Below, piece after piece: positions 8,701 through 16,065 of a DNA stretch of 37,887 nucleotides (its first letter is position 1; each line of letters begins with the position of its first letter). This DNA comes from Candidatus Latescibacterota bacterium (lineage in GTDB: Bacteria; Latescibacterota; UBA2968; GCA-2709665), in the NCBI GenBank assembly GCA_021295655.1, contig JAGWBX010000016.1, positions 10,576-48,462 on the forward strand. The letters are read 5' to 3'. The notes below the pieces were generated by a model. The model did not search any database. It worked only from the letters and a program-made list of their open reading frames with translations, and was not told where the DNA came from. A program made the position numbers and the translations under genes.

Positions 8701-8820
8701 AGGTTCGTCCTGCGGGACCCGATTCCGTGGCCCGCCGCGCCGGACGACATGCCGGTGATCTACGATCTGGGGCCGGGAGACGCTTGCGTCGCGCGGCCAT
8801 TGGTTTTCACGGCGCTCTGA
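5764..8820 (+). CDS. Heparinase II/III-fold protein (Hep1)
   Basis: A 1018-residue protein with an alpha/alpha-toroid domain (about residues 100-420), then the anti-parallel beta-sandwich of the heparinase II/III family (about 460-780), and an extra C-terminal region of about 240 residues not recognised. Family-type active-site candidates are Asn276 and His280 (N-x3-H), Tyr345 and His501/His503 in GHAHRDRL. These enzymes cleave uronate-containing glycans by beta-elimination. Near the N-terminus C68-P-V-H71 and C96 look like a degenerate zinc knuckle that aligns with the complete one in Hep2. No signal peptide is seen, which is odd for a lyase. The ATG at 5764 follows AAAGGAAAA; the frame is open farther upstream without a likelier start. 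Two Gfo/Idh/MocA genes follow on the same strand. Substrate unknown. Confidence 0.85.
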   Translation: MKTGRTLHTDDEVRRMKDQVERFPAARKIADEIVDRAEVWAKLDDAYVRDLPPPADIFRGFLPSFDGCPVHGEAVFQAPGGPWKADIFNRPWKIKCAVGGEEYPSNDFMAYYRTGDRALLTGDYADDGMGWDPGDGRSRFWFVAHYCYRLWHQLIPALQDLGRAYLMTGDPRYGRKGAILLDRMAELFPTMDHAAQSWYGLNYQVGYTGRFLYAVQESFNIGLYAEAYDNLFPALQSGSEVHAFLNKEPEALIRHVEDNLVRQSVRDIWEGKIRGNYGLHQASAVKALVVIDDDAFTDWAIERLETYTGCGPNTEVWAYGVEGWDHALDNFLFRDGVSFEVAIGYSAGCWTRYMLDTDLVLERLGKRRLPGEHVRSLGSWSRRLACWDGKMPAIADTGAEATYPMLDISSLQRFFRGYGWPEYARALLNVGGTDESGFRSYDDLFEVPLTRAELEHAAVNLPEWPESSDNLGGVGFAILRSGRAENQLAAVLQYGHANAGHAHRDRLNLEVIAGGKRVVPDTGYPTHAAEHPDPPVWEKNTVSHVTVVVNESRQDTADEGRLERFGTAPHVQHVALSAPRAYLGVDVYRRGVTLLELAPNLQVLVDLFHVTGGWAHDYSFHAFNGSFSTRGVAFQAQEGGTLAGPNVPFRKLYDDPELERHANLPGLPGTNGKRSYHSYRGSGFSYLYDVKRGQPAGEFQAEWRDEEMGLRMIVPEGVAREVITAHGRPPSKPGAAEHLDYVLLRNRAGRRQDALNSLFAVVCETYRKQPKITGVRRLDVVEGEDAIGLEISWPDGRCYLLSTLSDEGRSVFEGGLELDGGFGVLTLDLNGRPLWACLAGRRLKSDGVAVEGTGTWRGRITGMDAGNCRVTVRSDSGGAPPAGETLMVSNPPHACNFPIRSVEATGEGWLCSLDAERLHIGRFVVEAETEEGLQTRTWIHREWEDTEDSGCHYLKGARLAYKQRLHTIDRVIPREEGGHRFVLRDPIPWPAAPDDMPVIYDLGPGDACVARPLVFTAL

Positions 8821-8903
8821 TGACAGCAATGCTCCTGAAATTGCAGCCCCGTTTTTCCGTTCGTTTGAAACGACACACAGTTCGGAGTTGAGGAGGAATG
8901 CAG

Positions 8904-9938
8904 ATGAAGCAGCGCGTGGGCGTGATCGGCCTCGGCATCATGGGCAGCAGCGTGACGCAGGTCCTGCACCGGAACCCGCTGGTTGAGCTGGCGGCATTCT
9001 GTACGCTGGACGCGGAAAAGCTGAACAAAGCGCAGAACGAGTTTTCGGTTTCCGCGGGGTACGTGAATTATCGCGAGATGCTGGAGAAAGAGACGCTGGA
9101 CGTCGTCTACGTCGCCACGCCTGACTGGGCCCACCGGGACCCGGTTATCGCATGCCTGGAGGCGGGTTGTCACGTACATGTTGAAAAACCGATGACAACG
9201 GACCTGGAAGAGGCCACCGAAATCGTAGAGAAGGTGAAAAGCACCGGACTGAAGCTCCAGGTCTCGTACAACCACCGGTGGCTGGCGCCGTACAATGCCA
9301 CGTGGAATATGATTCGCGAAGGGGAAATCGGCAGGCCGCTGATGGCTTACGCACGCAAGAACAACCCCATCTCGGTGCCGACGGAAATGTTACCGTGGTC
9401 CGCGAAGTCTTCGCCTGCCTGGTTCCTGTCGGCGCACGATATCGATCTGATCTGCTGGTGGTTCGACCAGAGTCCCGTCGAGGTTCACGGCTACGGAATC
9501 AAAGAGGTCCTGGCGGCCAGGGGAATCGACACGTACGACATGATGCAGGGGCTCGTGAAGTTCGACGGCGGGTCCGTCTCCACCTTCGAATCGGCCTGGA
9601 TCTACCCCAACACCCATCCGTCGATGCCGGACTCCTTCATGCAGGTGATCGGCGAGAAGGGCCATGTGAACCTGGACCGGAAGGCCGAGGCGATCGAAAT
9701 GAGTACGGAGGAGAAGTTCAAGTGGCCGCGGTCGTTGTTGAACTACCAGGTCTTCGACAAATGGGTGGGCGCGTTTCCATCGTGCGTGAACAGCTTTGTC
9801 GACGCCGTCATCGAAGACCGGGCGCCCTTTGTGACGGCGCTGGACGGATGGCGCGCCACGGCCGTGCTGGACGCCTGGCACCGGTCCATCGAAAACGGCG
9901 GCATCGTGCGCGTTGCCGATGCGCCCGCGTGGCTGTAG
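8904..9938 (+). CDS. Gfo/Idh/MocA family oxidoreductase
   Basis: A 344-residue protein with the N-terminal motif GVIGLGIMGSS (residues 6-16) and the intact E94-K95-P96 motif (HVHVEKPMTTD). The C-terminal domain has AHDIDLICWW, where the family usually places its Asp/His pair. It should be an NAD(P)-dependent oxidoreductase acting on a sugar or sugar acid. Two ATGs are close together. AGGAGG at 8891-8896 is only one base from the first but seven bases from the second, so the start at 8904 is chosen. It lies 83 bp after Hep1 and 12 bp before another family member, which suggests one operon that processes Hep1 products. Confidence 0.93.
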   Translation: MKQRVGVIGLGIMGSSVTQVLHRNPLVELAAFCTLDAEKLNKAQNEFSVSAGYVNYREMLEKETLDVVYVATPDWAHRDPVIACLEAGCHVHVEKPMTTDLEEATEIVEKVKSTGLKLQVSYNHRWLAPYNATWNMIREGEIGRPLMAYARKNNPISVPTEMLPWSAKSSPAWFLSAHDIDLICWWFDQSPVEVHGYGIKEVLAARGIDTYDMMQGLVKFDGGSVSTFESAWIYPNTHPSMPDSFMQVIGEKGHVNLDRKAEAIEMSTEEKFKWPRSLLNYQVFDKWVGAFPSCVNSFVDAVIEDRAPFVTALDGWRATAVLDAWHRSIENGGIVRVADAPAWL

Positions 9939-9950
9939 GAGAAAGTAGAA

Positions 9951-10799
9951 ATGTCAAGGCGAGAGAAACGGATCGGGTTTGTGGATGACAATCTGGAGAA
10001 CTTCCACGCCAACGTCTACCTGAAACTGCTCCGAAATGAACTGCAGCATCGGTGTTTCGTTGTGGCGGGGTGCACGGGGATGCGTCCCAGAGCCGGCAGG
10101 AAGTGGGCCGAGGCGAACGGCGTTCCCTGGTTCCCCGACGCGTCCGGGTTGAACGAGGCGGTAGACTGTTTCATGGTACTGGCGCCTTCGACCCCCGAGA
10201 CGCACCTGGAGTTGTGCAAACAGGTATTTCCTTACGGAAAGCCCACTTACGTGGATAAGACCTTTGCCCCGGACCTGAGTACCGCCAAACGGATTTTTGC
10301 ACTGGCCGACAGGCATCGGGTGCCCATGCAGACCACTTCGGCGCTGCGCTATACCGAAGTCCAGGACTACGTGGAGGAAGTCGGGCTCGGGCAGGTCCGG
10401 CATATGGTGACCTGGGGCGGCGGCAGGTCATTCGGAGAATACGCGATCCATCCCCTGGAACTGGCCGTCAGCTGTATGGGTCCGGGCGTGCGCCGGGTGA
10501 TGCGCCGGGGGGCAGGGAAACAGTCTCAACTGCTGCTGGATTACACGGGAGGACGTACCGCGGTCGTAAACGTGTATACAGGGTCGAACACTCCGTTTGC
10601 GGCTTCGGTGACCACCGCCAAAGCGACGCGGCACTTCCAGGTCGACTCCAGCCGCATCTTTCTGAATACCGCGGATGCGGTGCTCGACCTGTTCGAGGCG
10701 GGAAAGCCCGGTATCGACAGGAAGGAAAGCCTGATCATTCGCAGAATCCTGGACGCGGCCGGACAGAAACGGGCGTTGTCAGGATTTGTGAATCTGTAA
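9951..10799 (+). CDS. Divergent, short Gfo/Idh/MocA-like protein
   Basis: A 282-residue protein, shorter than its relatives (about 340). The first strand reads RIGFVDDNLENFHANVYLKL, so the Gly-x-Gly-x2-Gly dinucleotide motif is missing. A lysine is kept at the expected place as Asp102-Lys103 (YVDKTF) in place of E-K-P, and EYAIHPLEL supplies the later histidine. The ATG follows GGAG by nine bases and comes 12 bp after the previous gene, so the two are almost certainly co-transcribed. It may be a partner subunit or an enzyme with altered cofactor binding. The family assignment rests on the general layout and is less certain than for its neighbour. Confidence 0.8.
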   Translation: MSRREKRIGFVDDNLENFHANVYLKLLRNELQHRCFVVAGCTGMRPRAGRKWAEANGVPWFPDASGLNEAVDCFMVLAPSTPETHLELCKQVFPYGKPTYVDKTFAPDLSTAKRIFALADRHRVPMQTTSALRYTEVQDYVEEVGLGQVRHMVTWGGGRSFGEYAIHPLELAVSCMGPGVRRVMRRGAGKQSQLLLDYTGGRTAVVNVYTGSNTPFAASVTTAKATRHFQVDSSRIFLNTADAVLDLFEAGKPGIDRKESLIIRRILDAAGQKRALSGFVNL

Positions 10800-10926
10800 T
10801 AAAGGCGGGGAGAGGGAAGACGGGAGAGGGTAGAAATCGCCAGCCCCGTACGGTTTCATTTCCTGCCGGAGGCAAAAAGGAGGAATCAATCGGGCAAAGA
10901 CGTCTTCTACCGTCTCACCGCACGAG

Positions 10927-11032
10927 ACCTACCCCCTGACCCCCTTCCTGAAGGAAGGGGGAACCTGCCACAACTTCAAGACGCTTCGTTTTCCTCCCCC
11001 TTTCCTTTAGGAGAGGGGGCTGGGGGAGAGGT
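10927..11032. repeat. MITE-like inverted repeat of about 106 bp
   Basis: It begins with ACCTACCCCCTGACCCCC and ends with the near reverse complement (GGGGGCTGGGGGAGAGGT), so the whole element can fold on itself. Inside are two hairpins. CCCCCTTCCT pairs perfectly with AGGAAGGGGG across two bases, and a second CCTCCCCC/GGGGGAGAGG stem lies near the right end. No coding capacity. It fills much of the 299-bp gap (10800-11098) between convergent genes and could also stop transcription. The rest of that gap shows nothing recognisable. Confidence 0.6.
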
Positions 11033-11092
11033 CCACGTACCGTCCGTTTTTGCTACATGACGACGTTGATATCGACGGGTTGTGTTTTTGCC

Positions 11093-11137
11093 TTTGCTTC
11101 AAGCTGACGGCTGAGAACTGATAGCTTCTTGCTGCTT
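11093..11137. repeat. Degenerate heptad repeat (GCTGANN type), copy 1
   Basis: From 11103 the sequence repeats with a period of exactly seven bases: GCTGACG, GCTGAGA, ACTGATA, GCTTCTT, GCTGCTT. The 22 bases at 11093-11114 are identical to 37811-37832, where a cleaner copy lies. The Hep2 reading frame (minus strand) ends inside this repeat and takes its last residues, EAISSQPSA, and its stop codon from it. Confidence 0.7.
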
Positions 11138-13834
11138 TTCGGCGCTCTTGAGGAGCGTGATGACGTCGCATTCGATGGCGGGGTAATCCCGAACCGTGAT
11201 GGAGACTTCGGTGGCGTCCTCGATTTCGTACCCGGTATCGCCGCACAGAAGATGCGTGCCCGGAAGGGTATCGGGATCGGGCACGGCGTTTTGCATGTGG
11301 AAGGTGCGATCGGTGACACGGGAAACTTCCAGGGCGACCGTCGCCCTGTCGATTGTCAGCGCATGCCCGTTGTAGCGGAGTTCCGTGCCGCAAAGCAGAT
11401 ACGCGCGCAGCAGACGGCCGTCGTCATCGACGGACGCAAAGGCGAACCGGCCCGATACGGACAACGGTCCGACGTTGTGGACGCCGCCGTCCGGCGCGGA
11501 GTAGACGTAGTCCGTACATCCATCGCGACAGACGGCGACCGCCATCGCGCCCGTGTCCGTGTCGTCCAGCACGAGTCGGGACGACAGGACGGGCGAAAGA
11601 CCCGTGTAGGGTGACATTACCGCGGCAAATCCACTCTTCAGGTCCGCATCACCGCGACGTTCCGCCAGGACCTGCTGCACGGGCGGGGCGTTGAGATCTT
11701 CTCCCAGGTCCGAACGCCAACCCGGCGCGTCCACGAGCAGCAGGCGATCGAGGGGGTTGAGCAGGGTGAGGTCAATTCTCGCGCCTTTGTTGTCCCAGGT
11801 TGCGGTGAACGGGCCCCGGGGGCGGTCCGCGCGGATATTGGACAGCCATTCGATGCGCTCGTCGACGGGTTCCGGGGCGGCGCCGAAAATACTCGCTAGG
11901 CGGCCGTTGCTGTGAAAGCCGTATTGGTGAAGGGCGCCTCCCGCAATCCGGAACAAGTCGACAGCATAGGTCTGATCGCCGGGGACCTGGATCAGCGCAC
12001 AGGTGCGCCGGTACAGATCGCACTGCTCGTAAGGCGCGGCGGATGCCTGCACGACTTCAACGCCCGCGCCAGTACCGATCAGTTCCAGTGCGGCGGGCTT
12101 GTTGTCGCCGGCCTGGTTCCGGCCGTCCACGGTGACGATGTTGTGGGCGAGCGTGCTGCCGGTCCAAGCATTTCTGGGGTCATCCCATATGTAGCCCCTG
12201 TCGGCCGCCATCTCCCGGCCATGCGCGATATAGATGATGCCCAGGGTATCCCGGTGGCGATGGCCGCCGTACGCGTAGCCATTGAGATAAAACGCGGTAT
12301 GCCCCCCAGGACTCCCCGCACGCAAAACGCCAACGTGCCAGCCGGGAAACCACTCGCTATGCAGCGGCAGGCCGGTTTCATCGTCCACCCTCAGATCGGG
12401 ATCCCGATGCCAGAGGGCATATTCCTCACCTATCTCCGACAGCGGCGCCCCCTGAGACTTTTCCAGCAGACCGGCGTAGCGGCTGCCGTAATGGGCGGCC
12501 AGAATCTCGGCGTAAATGGGCTCGATGCTCCGGCCTTCCCTTGAATCTCCAATAACCGGGTCCTGCAGGTTCGGGTCCAGCATGCGGACCATGCTCTCCA
12601 GCGCCAGGCGGTAGCGGTCGAAGTGTTTAAAAGGATCCAGGTCCCTTACTATGGGGCCTGACTCAGGCACGTACCCATCGGGGTCGGAGTATCCATTCAG
12701 CAGTTCGGGTATATCCTGCAGCTGATTGAGATGCATGCTGGAATAACTCGGTGACTCTGTGCAGAAGCCGTCGAAATGGAAGGCGTCTTCCATAAGGGCC
12801 TCAAAACCCTCGATGGCGCGACGGACGCTCTCCGGTTTCCCGAACAGAATACCCACCGCGGCGCTGAGCGCCCTGCCCGGGCCGCATTTGTTGTTGATGT
12901 CATTCCAGTTTTCGGTGTCTGCGCAGCCGGCCAGTATCAGGTCGTCCACGATACGCCGGTCCATTTCCGGTGTGATGACGGGTGAACCGTCCGCATATCG
13001 GGCGCTCCCGACCAGTTCGTAGGCCAGCGTGACCGAGAGAATGTGCCGCCCGTCGGACCCGCTGCACCCGATGCGTCCGGCGCCCCAGAATCCGTTGTTG
13101 AGTACGGCGTGGTCATCCACCCGGTGGCGGCCGTCAAAGGCAGTGATGACGGTTTCTAGGGGAAACCGGCCGGCGGGAGGGAAACTGCCCATGGATGCCG
13201 CGGCTTCCGCGGGCGGACAGTCTGCAACCGTGCCGTCGTAGGAGTGGAACAGCCAGTTGGGATACCGCCGCGCCATGCAGTCCATGATCCACGCGCTCCA
13301 CTGCGCGTAACGAACGTCGCCGGTGAGCGTGTACAATTTGGCCAGAGGAAGCATCTGCTCGAAGCACCAACGGCTTTTCTTCGCGCGAATGACGCCGGTC
13401 CAGCTTGTATGCACCGGCCACCGGACCCACTTGAACGCGTGTTCGCCCGATCTGTCTTCCGGGTGCGCGCGTTCCGCATCGGTGAGATAGAAGGTGAACG
13501 TCTGGTTCATTCGGGGCGCGGTCACGCTGCCGGTCTCCGGATAATCGGCGTTGGGGTATTCGGTTTTGCAGTACCTGCAGACAAGCCGGTCCGGATCGGT
13601 CGGGTCCCAGTCGTAGATACCGGTTTCGCCCATGGATGAGAGACGGTCCACGCAGGCGGGACAGTTCTGGCCGTACTCCGGCCACGGCGTGAGTTCCGGC
13701 ATCATTGCTTCGACGAAATCCCGGTCCTGGCTGATGAGGTAGTCGACCTCTTTTTTCCAGCCTTCGACGATGGCCTGCGCCCATGTATGGCGGCGCACGT
13801 TTACACGAGCGCGTTCGACGTTGAGAAGTGGCAT
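11099..13834 (-). CDS. Heparinase II/III-fold protein with N-terminal zinc ribbon (Hep2)
   Basis: A 911-residue protein. Residues 58-89 form a likely zinc ribbon: C58-P-A-C61 and C86-R-Y-C89. A toroid domain follows, then the heparinase beta-sandwich with GGHRHRDTL, where His525 and His527 are the candidate catalytic or metal residues. The segment that in Hep1 and Hep4 carries N-x3-H reads NNKCGPGRA here, without the histidine, so activity may differ. No signal peptide. The ATG at 13834 has GGAG five bases upstream; a TTG at 13870 would extend the frame without support. The gene follows the enolase-superfamily gene by 57 bp on the same strand. The C-terminal residues come from a dispersed repeat. 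Probably acts on an acidic saccharide; not provable here. Confidence 0.82.
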   Translation of the reverse strand: MPLLNVERARVNVRRHTWAQAIVEGWKKEVDYLISQDRDFVEAMMPELTPWPEYGQNCPACVDRLSSMGETGIYDWDPTDPDRLVCRYCKTEYPNADYPETGSVTAPRMNQTFTFYLTDAERAHPEDRSGEHAFKWVRWPVHTSWTGVIRAKKSRWCFEQMLPLAKLYTLTGDVRYAQWSAWIMDCMARRYPNWLFHSYDGTVADCPPAEAAASMGSFPPAGRFPLETVITAFDGRHRVDDHAVLNNGFWGAGRIGCSGSDGRHILSVTLAYELVGSARYADGSPVITPEMDRRIVDDLILAGCADTENWNDINNKCGPGRALSAAVGILFGKPESVRRAIEGFEALMEDAFHFDGFCTESPSYSSMHLNQLQDIPELLNGYSDPDGYVPESGPIVRDLDPFKHFDRYRLALESMVRMLDPNLQDPVIGDSREGRSIEPIYAEILAAHYGSRYAGLLEKSQGAPLSEIGEEYALWHRDPDLRVDDETGLPLHSEWFPGWHVGVLRAGSPGGHTAFYLNGYAYGGHRHRDTLGIIYIAHGREMAADRGYIWDDPRNAWTGSTLAHNIVTVDGRNQAGDNKPAALELIGTGAGVEVVQASAAPYEQCDLYRRTCALIQVPGDQTYAVDLFRIAGGALHQYGFHSNGRLASIFGAAPEPVDERIEWLSNIRADRPRGPFTATWDNKGARIDLTLLNPLDRLLLVDAPGWRSDLGEDLNAPPVQQVLAERRGDADLKSGFAAVMSPYTGLSPVLSSRLVLDDTDTGAMAVAVCRDGCTDYVYSAPDGGVHNVGPLSVSGRFAFASVDDDGRLLRAYLLCGTELRYNGHALTIDRATVALEVSRVTDRTFHMQNAVPDPDTLPGTHLLCGDTGYEIEDATEVSITVRDYPAIECDVITLLKSAEKQQEAISSQPSA

Positions 13835-13891
13835 GGCTACTCCTGTTCGATACGATTCAGCGAGGCACAACGCAATGCGTTGACAGAATGT

Positions 13892-15106
13892 CTATTTCTC
13901 CATGAACGGACCGTTCTGTTCAATGCGCGCCAGTGTCTCCTGAAACGCGCCGGTGCCGTCGTCTTCCCACACCTCCAAACGGATGCCCCGGGTATTCCCT
14001 TCGGGAAATCCCGTGACGCGGGGAACGTTGGGGAACCCTTTGGTGTAGAGTCTGTTCCCGCCGGGCAGGTGCAGGATGCCGATTGTGGTCGGGACATCGG
14101 TGGGTCTGTTGGCCGCGCACGCGGCCAGGGCGTCTTCGTCGACCTCGACGCCGAGGCCGGGACCTTCGGGTATCGGCGACGAACCGGCCGCCACCTCGAT
14201 CCGCTGTTTGACAACGTCTTCGTCGTACTGATCGTCCAGATTCGTGCAATGCACCACGTTCGGAATCACGGCCCCCATGTGCAGGGCCATCGCCTTGGTC
14301 AGCGTGCCGCCCGTGAGCTGGATGACCGACGAGACATTGGCCAGGCCGGCCGCAAAACCGCGCACGAGGGTGGGACCGATCCCGCCTTCGCCGATCATAT
14401 ACGCATCGGCGCAGCCCCTGATGATTTCCTGCCCGCCGCCGAGTTGCGGGACGTGCATCAGCAGCGGAAAGCTGGTCTTCTGCCGCAGCAGGCGCCACCC
14501 TTCCACGTCGGACAGGACGAGGGGGTCCTCGATCATCCCGACCACGGGCGAGCCTTCCAGTTCCTTCAGGATTCGCAGTACGGCGGCAACCGGCCGGTTG
14601 TGATTGAAATCGTAGTGCATCTTGAATCCCGGCGGCGCCACCGCCTCCACGGCCCGGGTCTGTTCAATGACGTCGTAATAGGCGCAGGTATGGATCTTGA
14701 AGATCATGTATCCTTCGCCAACCGCCCGCTGGACGTCTTTGGCCAGGTCTTCCGGCGACGCGGGCCGGGTCCAGGCGGCCACGGGTACCCGGTCGCGTAT
14801 CTTCTGGCCCATGAGTTTGTACGCGGGAATCTCGAGACGCTTGCCCATGGCGTCGTAAAGCGCCCCCATCAGGCCCGAATTCAGATTGGCGTTTATGAAG
14901 TCGAAGGGATCGCGCCCGACAACGTGTTCGACGGTGGACCTGTCGGGCGCCTCGCAGCGCGCGTCGCCGTACCCGACGATGCCGTAGTCCGTTGTAATCT
15001 TGAAAATGGTACGGTGGTTCAGGTTGATGAAACGCGTTTTCTGATCGGCATTCCGCGCTGCGATTTTCGGGTAGATCGGGATGATTTCGATGTCGGTGAT
15101 TTTCAT
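13892..15106 (-). CDS. Enolase-superfamily (mandelate racemase/muconate lactonizing) protein, atypical active site
   Basis: A 404-residue protein with the N-terminal capping domain (ITDIEIIPIYPK at the start) and a modified TIM barrel. Known relatives are sugar-acid dehydratases and racemases using Mg2+. Candidate base residues are Lys137-x-His139 (IFKIHT). Metal ligands would be Asp166 (with Asn168, YDFNHN) and Glu193 (IEDPL). The third ligand, normally a Glu after the next strand, is not found: the place reads LLMHVPQLGGG. The catalytic His before the last strands appears as VIQLTGG. So it is a distant member whose reaction cannot be assigned. It is probably the first gene of a pair with Hep2, where it could process unsaturated or acidic sugars. 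Confidence 0.85.
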   Translation of the reverse strand: MKITDIEIIPIYPKIAARNADQKTRFINLNHRTIFKITTDYGIVGYGDARCEAPDRSTVEHVVGRDPFDFINANLNSGLMGALYDAMGKRLEIPAYKLMGQKIRDRVPVAAWTRPASPEDLAKDVQRAVGEGYMIFKIHTCAYYDVIEQTRAVEAVAPPGFKMHYDFNHNRPVAAVLRILKELEGSPVVGMIEDPLVLSDVEGWRLLRQKTSFPLLMHVPQLGGGQEIIRGCADAYMIGEGGIGPTLVRGFAAGLANVSSVIQLTGGTLTKAMALHMGAVIPNVVHCTNLDDQYDEDVVKQRIEVAAGSSPIPEGPGLGVEVDEDALAACAANRPTDVPTTIGILHLPGGNRLYTKGFPNVPRVTGFPEGNTRGIRLEVWEDDGTGAFQETLARIEQNGPFMEK

Positions 15107-15324
15107 GTTGATTTCCTTTTGCGTGAGGATGACCGGCGGGAAACGAAGCGTCGGCGGCTCCCGACCGGGATGGGTCGGATTCCGTCTCTCATTACTTGAT
15201 CGTATTTCGTAAATTTCGCGCCGGGCGGCATCCTGCGCAAGAGGGTTATGGACTGCCCGCCGTGGACGGGAATTGCCGTTGATTTAACCCCGATACACTC
15301 AATATGTGAAAGGAATCCGGAAAA

Positions 15325-15990
15325 ATGGCTGCTGGAGTAGGACAGCCGGTGCCCAACTTCGGCGTCTCGAACTGGGTGCAGGGCGTCCCGACCAATTTCG
15401 ACCGCGAGCGGGATCATATTGTGGTGCTCGAAGTCTTCCAGGTCAATTGCCCGGGATGCTTCCTGTATGCCATTCCCGAAGCGATGCGCGTGTACGACAA
15501 ATACAGGGGCGACGGTGTGCGTGTGATCGGACTGGCCACGGCGTTCGAGGACTTTGACAGGAACACGCTTGAGAACCTGAAGCTTCTGGCCCGGACCGGA
15601 CAGGTGATCGGGGAGACCAGGAAGGCGCTTGCAATGAGCGGACAGTTGCAGGAGGGAAACCGGCTGCCGTACAAAATCCCGTTCCCGCTCGGAATGGACA
15701 ACCTGACGAGGTTGTCCGGCGAACCCGGCCGCGACACGATCATGGACCTGATCTATCCGCAGATACCCGACTTCGACTCTCGGCCCGAGAACTACAGGGT
15801 GGAGATCATACAGCGGGTGAAGGGCTACCTGAGGTCGAAGGCGTATTCGGCGGAGACATTCGATAAGTTCGCCCTCCGGGGAACCCCGTCCACCATCCTG
15901 GTTGACCGGAAGGGAATCCTGAGAGACGTGACCTTCGGCCGGACGGACTACCTGGAGGAAATGATCCGGGGTATCCTCAGCGAAGATTGA
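15325..15990 (+). CDS. Peroxiredoxin/thioredoxin-like (AhpC-TSA type) protein
   Basis: A 221-residue thioredoxin-fold protein. VGQPVPNF near the start is typical of the AhpC/TSA and TlpA-like group. The redox motif is C42-P-G-C45, and a cis-proline segment RGTPSTILVDRKG lies near residues 182-194. An insertion of about 90 residues between these parts is longer than in plain thioredoxins. There is no signal peptide or membrane segment, so it acts in the cytoplasm. It would reduce disulfides or peroxides. It is divergent from the enolase-like gene (219-bp gap without a clear promoter) and convergent with Hep3; no functional link to them is visible. The ATG has AAGGA about 10 bases upstream. Confidence 0.85.
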   Translation: MAAGVGQPVPNFGVSNWVQGVPTNFDRERDHIVVLEVFQVNCPGCFLYAIPEAMRVYDKYRGDGVRVIGLATAFEDFDRNTLENLKLLARTGQVIGETRKALAMSGQLQEGNRLPYKIPFPLGMDNLTRLSGEPGRDTIMDLIYPQIPDFDSRPENYRVEIIQRVKGYLRSKAYSAETFDKFALRGTPSTILVDRKGILRDVTFGRTDYLEEMIRGILSED

Positions 15991-16065
15991 GCCGGCCTGC
16001 GGTGAATTCAGAGCCGCGAGGCAATCGACGGGTGCGTTGCCGCGAGCGTCGATCGGCAGGTTCCG

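Noticed and set aside
10927-11032. CRISPR array
   Set aside because: The repeats are inverted arms of a single element with no regularly spaced direct repeats.
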